In this document: positions 53,746 through 64,000 of the stretch, piece after piece | How the letters are laid out: the number at the start of each line of letters is the position of its first letter | Position numbering within the stretch: the first letter of the stretch is position 1 | Source of the DNA: Streptomyces sp. NBC_01485 | GTDB taxonomy: Bacteria > Actinomycetota > Actinomycetes > Streptomycetales > Streptomycetaceae | Direction of reading: 5' to 3' | Assembly: GCF_036227125.1 (NCBI RefSeq) | Contig: NZ_CP109435.1 | Span: 6,882,001 to 6,946,000 of the forward strand | DNA length: 64,000 bases | The notes under the pieces: model-generated | Told to the model about the DNA's origin: nothing | Databases searched by the model: none | Seen by the model: the letters and a program-made list of their open reading frames with translations, nothing else | Made by a program: the position numbers and the translations under genes

Positions 53746-54201
53746 ATGCGAGCCAAGCTCTCCTACGCCGTCACGGCCGCCGTCCTGGTCTTCTACTTCG
53801 TCCTGGCCGGCAGCCGCGGCGTCATGCTCATCCAGTCGGGCACGCTGCTGACGGTCACCTTCGGCGTGGCGGTGCTGATCCTGCCGGTCATCGGCGTCTG
53901 GTTCCTGTGGAAGAACACCCAGTTCGTCCGCCGGGCCAACGCACTCGCCGCCGAACTCGACGCCGAGGGCGGCCTGCCCGTCGACGAACTCAAGCGCACC
54001 CCGGCCGGCCGCGTCGACCGCGACTCGGCCGACGAGGTCTTCGCCCGGCGCAAGGCCGAGACCGAGGCGGTCCCCGACGACTGGCGCACCTGGTTCCGCC
54101 TGGCCGTCGCCTACCACGACGCCCGCGACACCCCCCGCGCCCGCAAGGCGATGCAACGGGCGATCACCCTGCACAACGCCAAACAGACCGAAACAGCCTG
54201 A
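53746..54201 (+). CDS. Two-helix membrane protein with TPR-like tail
   Basis: A 151-residue protein. Two adjacent membrane helices (YAVTAAVLVFYFVLAGSRGVML and LLTVTFGVAVLILPVIGVWFLW, about residues 6-60) are followed by a cytoplasmic helical domain: FVRRANALAAELDAEGG, DDWRTWFRLAVAYHDARDTPRARKAMQRAI, the latter resembling a TPR unit. It starts 15 bases after dapB in the same operon and is conserved there in Streptomyces. Function unknown. Confidence 0.78.
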   Translation: MRAKLSYAVTAAVLVFYFVLAGSRGVMLIQSGTLLTVTFGVAVLILPVIGVWFLWKNTQFVRRANALAAELDAEGGLPVDELKRTPAGRVDRDSADEVFARRKAETEAVPDDWRTWFRLAVAYHDARDTPRARKAMQRAITLHNAKQTETA

Positions 54202-54225
54202 GCGCCCGACCCGTTTGGCCCCCTG

Positions 54226-54273
54226 CGCCGGAGGGGCCGGCCCGCACCTCGTGGCGGACCGGCCCCTCCGGCG
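54226..54273. terminator. Bidirectional terminator between convergent genes
   Basis: A perfect stem of about 15 bp, arms 54226-54240 and 54259-54273, with an 18-base loop that can pair further (GC to GC). It separates the dapB operon from the opposing membrane-protein gene. Confidence 0.88.
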
Positions 54274-54286
54274 TACGTGCGCGGGA

Positions 54287-54865
54287 TCAGCCGTGCCGGC
54301 TCCCGTGCTCGTTCCCGTGCCGGTTCTCCGCGGCCCACGCCTCGACCGAGTCCGCCGCCCGCTCGAACGCCTCGGGACGCGCCAGGAAGTCCGCCCCGTG
54401 CGTGGTCAGCAGCGGCGTACCCGCCGCGGCGGGCCGGTCGTGCCGTACGACGGTCAGGGCCTGCCCCTGGACGGTCCGCGGCAGCCCCAGCCAGCGCACC
54501 GGCTGCTGCACGGTCCGCACGGCCACGACCCGCTCCCAGGACACCGTGCGCGTGACGAGGAAGCTCACGTGCCGCAGCCCCCGGTCGCTCACCCACACGC
54601 CCACCCGCAGCAGCCGCAGGGCGCATGCGATCACCAGCAGGGAGCACCCGAAGACCGCACCGGCCTCCGACACCGACCCGGTCAGCGCGATGATGACGGC
54701 CGCGAACAGCACGTACGACGCGAGCAGCAGCGCCAGCGCGGCCACCCCGACCCGCCAGGGACCGGGCCGGTAGGGGCGCCGCCAGCGGTCATGGTCGTCG
54801 AAGGGCAACGCGACGTCGTCCGCTGCCTCGTATGCGCGGTCGGCCGTCAGGAAGGGCAGGGGCAC
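54287..54865 (-). CDS. Two-helix membrane protein with PH-like domain
   Basis: A 192-residue protein with an acidic N-terminus, two membrane helices (VGVAALALLLASYVLFAAVIIAL and VFGCSLLVIACALRLL, about 40-90) and a soluble domain beginning VGVWVSDRGLRHVSFLVTRTVSWERVVAV, the pattern of small bacterial PH/PF-type membrane proteins. The tail is His/Asn-rich (ENRHGNEHGSRHG). Convergent with the dapB operon and divergent from thyX. Function unknown. Confidence 0.75.
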   Translation of the reverse strand: MPLPFLTADRAYEAADDVALPFDDHDRWRRPYRPGPWRVGVAALALLLASYVLFAAVIIALTGSVSEAGAVFGCSLLVIACALRLLRVGVWVSDRGLRHVSFLVTRTVSWERVVAVRTVQQPVRWLGLPRTVQGQALTVVRHDRPAAAGTPLLTTHGADFLARPEAFERAADSVEAWAAENRHGNEHGSRHG

Positions 54866-55113
54866 GGCGGGTCCTCACTCGATCCATGCTGGGGCTGTGC
54901 CCGGTGAGGCTATCCGCCGGTGCCCCCGCTCACCACCATCGGGGGCCCGGATGGAGGCAGCGCCCTACGGAACATGGCGAGTGCCCGAAAACCTGTGCCC
55001 CCGTATCCGCAGACGTCCCGCACACGTCTCGCGGCATGCCCGTGACCGTCCGGCCCAACGGCCCCCGTAAAGTTGGCGCCGCTCCGAAGAAGCGATGGAA
55101 GGACCCCCGCACA

Positions 55114-56763
55114 GTGACCGACAGCCCCGCCGACGACCCCAATCCCAGCTTCCGCAGCGACGTCACCGTCGAACTGGTCAAGCACACCGCGTCCGACGCC
55201 GACGTGCTCTTCGCCGCCCGTGTCTCGACCGCCGGCGAGCAGTCCCTGGAGGAACTGGGCAAGGACCCCGTGCGCTCCAAAGGGCTGATCAACTACCTGA
55301 TGCGCGACCGGCACGGCAGCCCGTTCGAGCACAACTCGATGACGTTCCTCATCAGCGCCCCGATCTTCGTCTTCCGCGAGTTCATGCGGCACAGGGTGGG
55401 CTGGTGCATCGCGGGAGACACCGAGATCACGCTGGAGAGCGAGGCGGGCAATCTCCGTCGGCGCACCATCGCGGAACTCCACAAGCTCTGGCATCTGGGC
55501 GTGGAGGACCACCTCCCGCACTCCGCCGGCGGAGTCACCTGGCACAGCCGCGCGGGCAAGTGGATGGCGCAGGTGCGACGCGGCGAAACCAACCACTACC
55601 TCGGCCTGTACGAGAACCGGGAGGCTGCAGAGTCCGCTGTCGCCGAGTTCCGCGAGGAGAACCCGAGTACGCGCCTGCGCAAACTCGAGTCGGTCCGGCG
55701 CAATCACGTGCGCTGCTACGACGAGGAGACTCTGCTCGCCCAGCGGGCCAGGATCGTCGACGTGATCGAATCGGGCGTCAAGCCGCTGATCAAGATCACC
55801 ACCGCGTCCGGGAAGATGCTCCGCTGCACGGCCGACCACGCCGTCTTTACCCCCGAAGGCTGGCTCAAGGCGGGCGAACTCACCGTCGGTGACGCCGTCA
55901 TGGTGGCAGGGACCGCGCCCAGGCCCTCCCAGGCACTGATCCCGCCGAGCCTGCGGCGTGGCATCGGTGTATGGACCTCCATGCAGCGACAGCGGCTGAT
56001 CAAGGACGTCGACGCCTGCCATGTGTGTGGAGAGGAATTCCCACGTGATCAGCTCGCACTCGACCACGTCGTCCCGGTGGCGGGGGATCTGACCCTGGCA
56101 CTGGACGAGAGGAACCTCGCGCCTGCCTGCGAGCCCTGCCATGCCGCCAGGAGCGGCGATGAGCAGGCATTGGCCCAGCGCGGCGGCAAGATCGCCAAGG
56201 CGGTTCCGGACCCCGTCGTCGCGATCGAGGCGGATGGCGAGGAGATGACCTACGACCTCTCCGTGGAAGGCCCCTGGCACAACTTCCTCGCGAACGGAAT
56301 CGTTGTCCACAATTCGTACAACGAGGAGTCCGGCCGCTACCGGGAGCTCCAGCCGGTCTTCTACGTCCCGGGAGAGTCCCGCAAGCTGGTCCAGCAGGGC
56401 CGCCCCGGCAAGTACGTCTTCGTCGAGGGCACCGAGGTCCAGCAGGAGCTGGTGAGCCGCACGCTGGAGGACTCCTACCGCCAGGCCTACGAGGCCTACC
56501 AGGAGATGCTCGCCGCCGGCGTCGCCCGCGAGGTCGCCCGCGCGGTCCTCCCGGTCGGCCTGTTCTCCTCCATGTACGCCACCTGCAACGCCCGCTCGCT
56601 GATGCACTTCCTCGGCCTGCGCACCCAGCACGAACTGGCGACGGTCCCGTCCTTCCCGCAGCGGGAGATCGAGATGGTGGGCGAGAAGATGGAGGCCGAG
56701 TGGGCGAAGCTCATGCCCCTCACCTACGCCGCCTTCAACGCCAACGGCCGTGTCGCGCCGTGA
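55114..56763 (+). CDS. thyX: Flavin-dependent thymidylate synthase ThyX with intein
   Basis: The frame encodes 549 residues: N-extein 97, intein 303, C-extein 149. Spliced ThyX would be 246 residues, the normal size; it makes dTMP from dUMP with FAD and methylene-tetrahydrofolate. The N-extein ends EFMRHRVGW and the C-extein starts SYNEESGRY, so the intein splits the ThyX signature itself and the enzyme should be inactive until spliced. GTG 55114 is chosen because family sequence (FRSDVTVELVKH) begins soon after and gaagga lies upstream; ATG 55036 is a less likely alternative. All extein motifs look intact. A terminator follows at 56880. Confidence 0.93.
   Translation: MTDSPADDPNPSFRSDVTVELVKHTASDADVLFAARVSTAGEQSLEELGKDPVRSKGLINYLMRDRHGSPFEHNSMTFLISAPIFVFREFMRHRVGWCIAGDTEITLESEAGNLRRRTIAELHKLWHLGVEDHLPHSAGGVTWHSRAGKWMAQVRRGETNHYLGLYENREAAESAVAEFREENPSTRLRKLESVRRNHVRCYDEETLLAQRARIVDVIESGVKPLIKITTASGKMLRCTADHAVFTPEGWLKAGELTVGDAVMVAGTAPRPSQALIPPSLRRGIGVWTSMQRQRLIKDVDACHVCGEEFPRDQLALDHVVPVAGDLTLALDERNLAPACEPCHAARSGDEQALAQRGGKIAKAVPDPVVAIEADGEEMTYDLSVEGPWHNFLANGIVVHNSYNEESGRYRELQPVFYVPGESRKLVQQGRPGKYVFVEGTEVQQELVSRTLEDSYRQAYEAYQEMLAAGVAREVARAVLPVGLFSSMYATCNARSLMHFLGLRTQHELATVPSFPQREIEMVGEKMEAEWAKLMPLTYAAFNANGRVAP
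55405..56313 (+). mobile_element. ThyX intein with AP2-like and HNH domains
   Basis: A 303-residue in-frame insertion beginning CIAGDTEITLES (Cys1 nucleophile, block A), with block B TASGKMLRCTADHAVF around residue 131-148 and ending EGPWHNFLANGIVVHN (His302-Asn303), followed by Ser+1 of the extein: all residues for protein splicing are present. Two extra modules sit inside the Hint fold. Residues about 42-85 (GVTWHSRAGKWMAQVRRG, HYLGLYENREAAESAVAEF) match AP2-type DNA-binding domains. Residues about 203-250 (CHVCGEEFPRDQLALDHVV, NLAPACEPCHAARSG) are an HNH nuclease with four Cys for zinc. Together they look like an active homing endonuclease. Confidence 0.9.
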
Positions 56764-56838
56764 CGGCCACAATAGAGACGAGCTGCGAAGACGAGCGACG
56801 GAGACGTATGTACGGATCATCCGTGCGAAGTGTCCGTA

Positions 56839-56868
56839 TTGCGGCATTTAGAGAAGTTCATCTAGCCT
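56839..56868 (+). promoter_or_regulatory. Candidate promoter between thyX and dapA
   Basis: TTGCGG (56839-56844) and TAGCCT (56863-56868) with an 18-base spacer fit a Streptomyces vegetative promoter. Transcription would start near 56875, directly before the hairpin at 56880-56917, so it would read a hairpin-headed leader into dapA. Confidence 0.5.
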
Positions 56869-56879
56869 GATCAAACGGA

Positions 56880-56917
56880 CCCGGCACTGCTTGAACCCCC
56901 GAGCAGGCAGTGCCGGG
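56880..56917 (+). terminator. Hairpin after thyX / in the dapA leader
   Basis: Perfect 11-bp arms CCCGGCACTGC (56880-56890) and GCAGTGCCGGG (56907-56917), 16-base loop, followed by the pyrimidine-rich ctccttctttgtc. It is most simply the thyX terminator, but it lies just past a candidate promoter. Confidence 0.85.
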
Positions 56918-56991
56918 CTCCTTCTTTGTCATGACTTTTCCACACCCCCCGAGGGCAGACCCCACGGTGAGCAACGAGTAGCGTGTTACCC

Positions 56992-57891
56992 ATGGCTCCG
57001 ATCTCCACTCCGCAGACCCCCTTCGGGCGGGTCCTCACCGCCATGGTCACGCCCTTCACGGCGGACGGCGCACTCGACCTCGACGGCGCACAGCGGCTCG
57101 CCACCCACCTGGTGGACGCAGGCAACGACGGCCTGGTCGTCAACGGCACCACCGGCGAGTCCCCCACCACCAGCGACGCGGAGAAATCGGACCTGGTACG
57201 AGCCGTCCTGGAAGCCGTCGGAGACCGCGCCCACGTGGTCGCCGGCGTCGGCACCAACGACACCCACCACAGCGTCGAGCTGGCCAAGGCCGCCGAGAGG
57301 ACCGGCGCGCACGGCCTCCTCGTCGTCACCCCGTACTACAACAAGCCCCCGCAGGAGGGCCTGTACCGGCACTTCACGGCCGTCGCCGACGCCGCCGAGC
57401 TGCCGGTCATGCTCTACGACATCCCCGGCCGCAGCGGCGTCCCGATCAGCACCGAGACACTGGTCCGCCTCGCGGCGCACCCGCGGATCGTCGCCAACAA
57501 GGACGCCAAGGGCGACCTGGGCCGCGCGAGCTGGGCCATCGCCCGCTCGGACCTGGCCTGGTACTCCGGCGACGACATGCTGAACCTGCCGCTGCTCTCC
57601 GTGGGCGCGGTCGGCTTCGTCTCGGTCGTCGGCCACGTCGTCACGCCGGACCTGCGCGCCCTCGTCGAGGCGTTCACCGCCGGTGACGTCCAGAAGGCCA
57701 CCGAGATCCACCAGAAGCTGCTCCCGGTCTACACGGGCATGTTCCGCACCCAGGGCGTCATGACGACGAAGGCGGCACTCGCCCTGCAGGGCCTGCCCGC
57801 CGGCCCGTTGCGCTCGCCCATGGTCGAGTGCTCACCCGAAGAGATCGAACAACTCAAGATCGATCTTGCCGCAGGCGGGGTACAGCTCTGA
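56992..57891 (+). CDS. dapA: 4-hydroxy-tetrahydrodipicolinate synthase
   Basis: A 299-residue DapA, condensing pyruvate and aspartate semialdehyde in the diaminopimelate/lysine pathway. Family marks: GRVLTAMVTPFTADGALDLD, VNGTTGESPTTSDAEK, VVTPYYNKPPQEGLYRHF (catalytic Tyr), and RIVANKDAKGDL (Schiff-base Lys). ATG 56992 is preferred; GTG 56983 is an in-frame alternative and neither has a strong ribosome-binding site. Genes for RNase J follow in the same direction after 128 bases. Confidence 0.95.
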   Translation: MAPISTPQTPFGRVLTAMVTPFTADGALDLDGAQRLATHLVDAGNDGLVVNGTTGESPTTSDAEKSDLVRAVLEAVGDRAHVVAGVGTNDTHHSVELAKAAERTGAHGLLVVTPYYNKPPQEGLYRHFTAVADAAELPVMLYDIPGRSGVPISTETLVRLAAHPRIVANKDAKGDLGRASWAIARSDLAWYSGDDMLNLPLLSVGAVGFVSVVGHVVTPDLRALVEAFTAGDVQKATEIHQKLLPVYTGMFRTQGVMTTKAALALQGLPAGPLRSPMVECSPEEIEQLKIDLAAGGVQL

Positions 57892-57970
57892 CAACAGACT
57901 TCACAACTGAATAAGCAGGCCACCGGTGCCTGCGATCCACAACGACATCTGCTTCTGCACGAACGTCATG

Positions 57971-58000
57971 CGCGCCACGTGCCCACCGGTACGTGGCGTG
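57971..58000 (+). promoter_or_regulatory. Hairpin just before the RNase J ribosome-binding site
   Basis: CGCGCCACGT (57971-57980) pairs with ACGTGGCGTG (57991-58000) with one G-T wobble and extends two more pairs outward; the loop is 10 bases. It ends eight bases before the gaggag site of rnj. It could be a terminator for dapA or a leader element controlling RNase J. Confidence 0.6.
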
Positions 58001-58019
58001 CGTGTTTGAGGAGAGTCTT

Positions 58020-59705
58020 TTGAGTCATCCGCATCCCGAACTCGCCCCGCCCCCGCCGCTCCCGGCGGGAGGCCTCCGGGTCACCCCGCTCGGCGGTCTC
58101 GGCGAAATCGGCCGCAACATGACGGTCTTCGAGTACGGCGGCCGTCTGCTGATCGTCGACTGCGGAGTGCTCTTCCCCGAGGAGGAGCAGCCCGGAATCG
58201 ACCTGATCCTGCCGGACTTCACGTCCATCAGGGACCGCCTCGACGACATCGAGGGCATCGTCCTCACCCATGGCCACGAGGACCACATCGGCGCCGTCCC
58301 CTACCTCCTCCGGGAGAAGCCGGACATCCCGCTGATCGGCTCCAAGCTGACTCTCGCGCTCATCGAGGCGAAGCTCCAGGAGCACCGGATCCGCCCGTAC
58401 ACCCTCGAGGTGGCGGAGGGGCACCGCGAGCGCATCGGCCCGTTCGACTGCGAGTTCATCGCCGTCAACCACTCGATCCCGGACGCCCTCGCGGTCGCCA
58501 TCCGCACGCCGGCGGGCATGGTGGTCCACACCGGCGACTTCAAGATGGACCAGCTCCCGCTGGACGGCCGCCTCACGGATCTGCACGCGTTCGCCCGCCT
58601 GAGCGAGGAGGGGATCGACCTCCTCCTGTCCGACTCGACGAACGCCGAGGTCCCGGGCTTCGTCCCGCCCGAGCGGGACATCTCCAACGTCCTGCGCACG
58701 GTCTTCGGCAACGCCCGCAAGCGGATCATCGTGGCGAGCTTCGCCAGCCACGTCCACCGCATCCAGCAGATCCTGGACACGGCGCACGAGTACGGCCGCA
58801 GGGTCGCCTTCGTGGGCCGCTCGATGGTCCGCAACATGGGCATCGCCCGTGACCTGGGCTATCTCAAGGTCCCGCCGGGCCTGGTGGTGGACGTCAAGAC
58901 CCTCGACGACCTCCCGGACCACGAGGTGGTCCTGGTCTGCACGGGCTCCCAGGGCGAACCGATGGCGGCCCTGTCCCGCATGGCCAACCGCGACCACCAG
59001 ATCCGCATCGTCCCCGGCGACACGGTGATCCTGGCCTCGTCGCTCATCCCCGGCAACGAGAACGCGGTCTACCGCGTGATCAACGGCCTGACCCGCTGGG
59101 GCGCGAACGTCATCCACAAGGGCAACGCCAAGGTGCACGTCTCGGGCCACGCGTCCGCGGGCGAACTCCTGTACTTCTACAACATCTGCCGCCCGAAGAA
59201 CCTGATGCCGGTGCACGGAGAATGGCGCCACCTGCGCGCCAACGCCGAACTGGGCGCCCTGACCGGCGTCCCGCACGACCGCATCGTCATCGCCGAGGAC
59301 GGCGTGGTCGTCGACCTCATCGAGGGCAAGGCGAGGATCTCCGGCAAGGTCCAGGCGGGTTACGTCTACGTCGACGGCCTCTCGGTCGGCGACGTCGGCG
59401 AGCCGGCCCTGAAGGACCGGAAGATCCTGGGCGACGAGGGCATCATCTCGGTCTTCGTCGTCGTGGACTCCTCCACCGGCAAGATCACGGGGGGCCCGCA
59501 CATCCAGGCCCGCGGCTCCGGCATCGAGGACTCGGCCTTCTCGGCCGTCACCCCGAAGATCGCCGAGGTCCTGGAACGCTCGGCCCAGGACGGCGTCGTC
59601 GAACCCCACCAGATGCAGCAACTCATCCGCCGCACCCTGGGCAAGTGGGTCTCCGACACCTATCGCCGCAGGCCGATGATCCTCCCGGTCGTGGTGGAGG
59701 TCTGA
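58020..59705 (+). CDS. rnj: Ribonuclease J
   Basis: A 561-residue RNase J with 5'-exo- and endonuclease activity on mRNA and rRNA precursors. The metallo-beta-lactamase core has LTHGHEDHIGAVPYL (HxHxDH) and later VNHSIPD and HTGDFKMD; the beta-CASP region includes SDSTNAEVPG, ASFASHVHRIQQI and GNAKVHVSGHAS; a C-terminal domain follows. Start choice: TTG 58020 has gaggag six bases upstream and gives MSHPHPEL and 561 residues, the length I recall for S. coelicolor; the GTG at 57993 lies inside the leader hairpin. It is placed directly before an rRNA operon. Confidence 0.94.
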   Translation: MSHPHPELAPPPPLPAGGLRVTPLGGLGEIGRNMTVFEYGGRLLIVDCGVLFPEEEQPGIDLILPDFTSIRDRLDDIEGIVLTHGHEDHIGAVPYLLREKPDIPLIGSKLTLALIEAKLQEHRIRPYTLEVAEGHRERIGPFDCEFIAVNHSIPDALAVAIRTPAGMVVHTGDFKMDQLPLDGRLTDLHAFARLSEEGIDLLLSDSTNAEVPGFVPPERDISNVLRTVFGNARKRIIVASFASHVHRIQQILDTAHEYGRRVAFVGRSMVRNMGIARDLGYLKVPPGLVVDVKTLDDLPDHEVVLVCTGSQGEPMAALSRMANRDHQIRIVPGDTVILASSLIPGNENAVYRVINGLTRWGANVIHKGNAKVHVSGHASAGELLYFYNICRPKNLMPVHGEWRHLRANAELGALTGVPHDRIVIAEDGVVVDLIEGKARISGKVQAGYVYVDGLSVGDVGEPALKDRKILGDEGIISVFVVVDSSTGKITGGPHIQARGSGIEDSAFSAVTPKIAEVLERSAQDGVVEPHQMQQLIRRTLGKWVSDTYRRRPMILPVVVEV

Positions 59706-59737
59706 GCGACGTACGCCCCCTCGTACACGTGAACTAG

Positions 59738-59775
59738 GAGCGGGGCGCCTCGATTTGCATCGGGGCGCCCCGCTC
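59738..59775 (+). terminator. Terminator after RNase J
   Basis: A stem of about 17 bp (59738-59754 with 59759-59775) closed by ttgc. It insulates rnj from the rRNA promoters that follow. Confidence 0.9.
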
Positions 59776-60246
59776 AAGTACGTTTACGGCTCCGCCTGAA
59801 GGGGAACCCGGCAGCTTCGTGCTCCGGAACCAGTCCCCCGGAGGGGCCGGGAAAACCGACTCAGAACTTCTGATAAAGTCGGAACCGCCGGAAAGGGAAA
59901 CCGCGAAAGAAAAGCGGGAACCTGGAAAGCACCGAGGAAATCGGATCGGGAAACGGTCTGGTAGAGTCGGAAACGCAAGACCGAAGGGAAAAGCCCGGAG
60001 GAAAGCCTGAGAGAGTCTCTCGGGTGAGTACAAAGGAAGCGTCCGTTCCTTGAGAACTCAACAGCGTGCCAAAAATCAACGCCAGATATGTTGATACCCC
60101 GTTCCCGGCAGTGATAGCCGGGGATGAGGTTCCTTTGAAACAAAACACAGCGAGGACGCTGTGAACGGCCGGGCTTATTCCGCCTGGCTGTTCCGCTCTC
60201 GTGGTGTCGACCCGCGCTTTTAATTAAGCATAGTCGGGAAAACATT
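59776..60246 (+). promoter_or_regulatory. rRNA operon promoter and leader region
   Basis: No gene is supported; the stretch is A/G-rich and precedes 16S. Two segments share a pattern ending in a TANNNT hexamer plus tcggaa: TAAAGT at 59874-59879 and TAGAGT at 59962-59967. They look like tandem -10 elements, as in multi-promoter Streptomyces rrn operons; the -35 boxes are not clear. Further down, ccttgagaactcaacagcgtgcc (about 60048-60070) is the conserved leader motif repeated in the 16S-23S spacer, probably part of the antitermination/processing signals. Confidence 0.6.

Positions 60247-64000
<3,754 letters not shown>

Noticed and set aside
57966..59777. 603-codon open frame opposite rnj
   Set aside because: Val/Asp/Arg/His-rich antisense shadow; the RNase J frame is certain.

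Overview
The window is high-GC actinobacterial chromosome and almost certainly from a Streptomyces. The evidence is frequent GTG starts, the gene order rimP-nusA-ylxR-infB-ylxP-rbfA-truB-ribF then rpsO-pnp-M16 peptidase-dapB-thyX-dapA-rnj, Streptomyces-type 16S and 23S rRNA, and a type VII secretion (T7SS/ESX) locus between the two housekeeping blocks. From memory this matches the SCO57xx region of S. coelicolor. No CRISPR array, insertion sequence, tRNA or phage was seen.

Layout. 1-2888: the 3' end of a NuoF-like flavin/iron-sulfur subunit with a small ferredoxin, then an opposing three-gene group (degenerate aminoglycoside-kinase-like protein, DUF4439 ferritin-like protein, lipoprotein). 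3116-10262: ribosome maturation, transcription and translation-initiation genes. 10602-14414: a 1270-residue trypsin-like/P-loop protein whose catalytic motifs are altered. 14624-15571: ribF. 15703-47800: the T7SS locus. 47907-59705: DUF397, rpsO, pnp, an M16 peptidase, dapB, an intein-bearing thyX, dapA and RNase J. 59776-64000: an rRNA operon leader, complete 16S, a spacer without tRNA, and about 1.9 kb of 23S.

The T7SS locus. The machine parts are an EspI-like MinD ATPase, EccE, EccB, mycosin 1, EccC, EccD, the EsxB/EsxA pair and a second, compositionally different mycosin. Between mycosin 1 and EsxBA lies a cargo region on the + strand. It holds small helical WXG100-like partners, a 581-residue toxin with a C-terminal RNase A-like domain, a candidate immunity gene, an orphan C-terminal half of a second RNase A-like toxin with a CdiI-like immunity protein, a WXG-headed 429-residue protein with a hydrophobic tail, and two tandem paralogous two-helix membrane proteins. 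A separate four-gene minus-strand operon (38153-41874) next to eccC looks like another WXG-type effector set.

Most noteworthy: (i) a 303-residue intein inside the ThyX active-site signature carrying both an AP2-like DNA-binding module and an HNH nuclease; (ii) the T7SS polymorphic RNase toxin locus with a displaced toxin/immunity module; (iii) the 1270-residue protein with the protease Ser replaced by Ala and the Walker A Lys by Arg; (iv) a GNAT gene killed by a single Trp-to-amber change; (v) a kinase fold without the catalytic Asp. Coordinates of RNA ends, promoters and some starts are by eye and may be off by a few bases.
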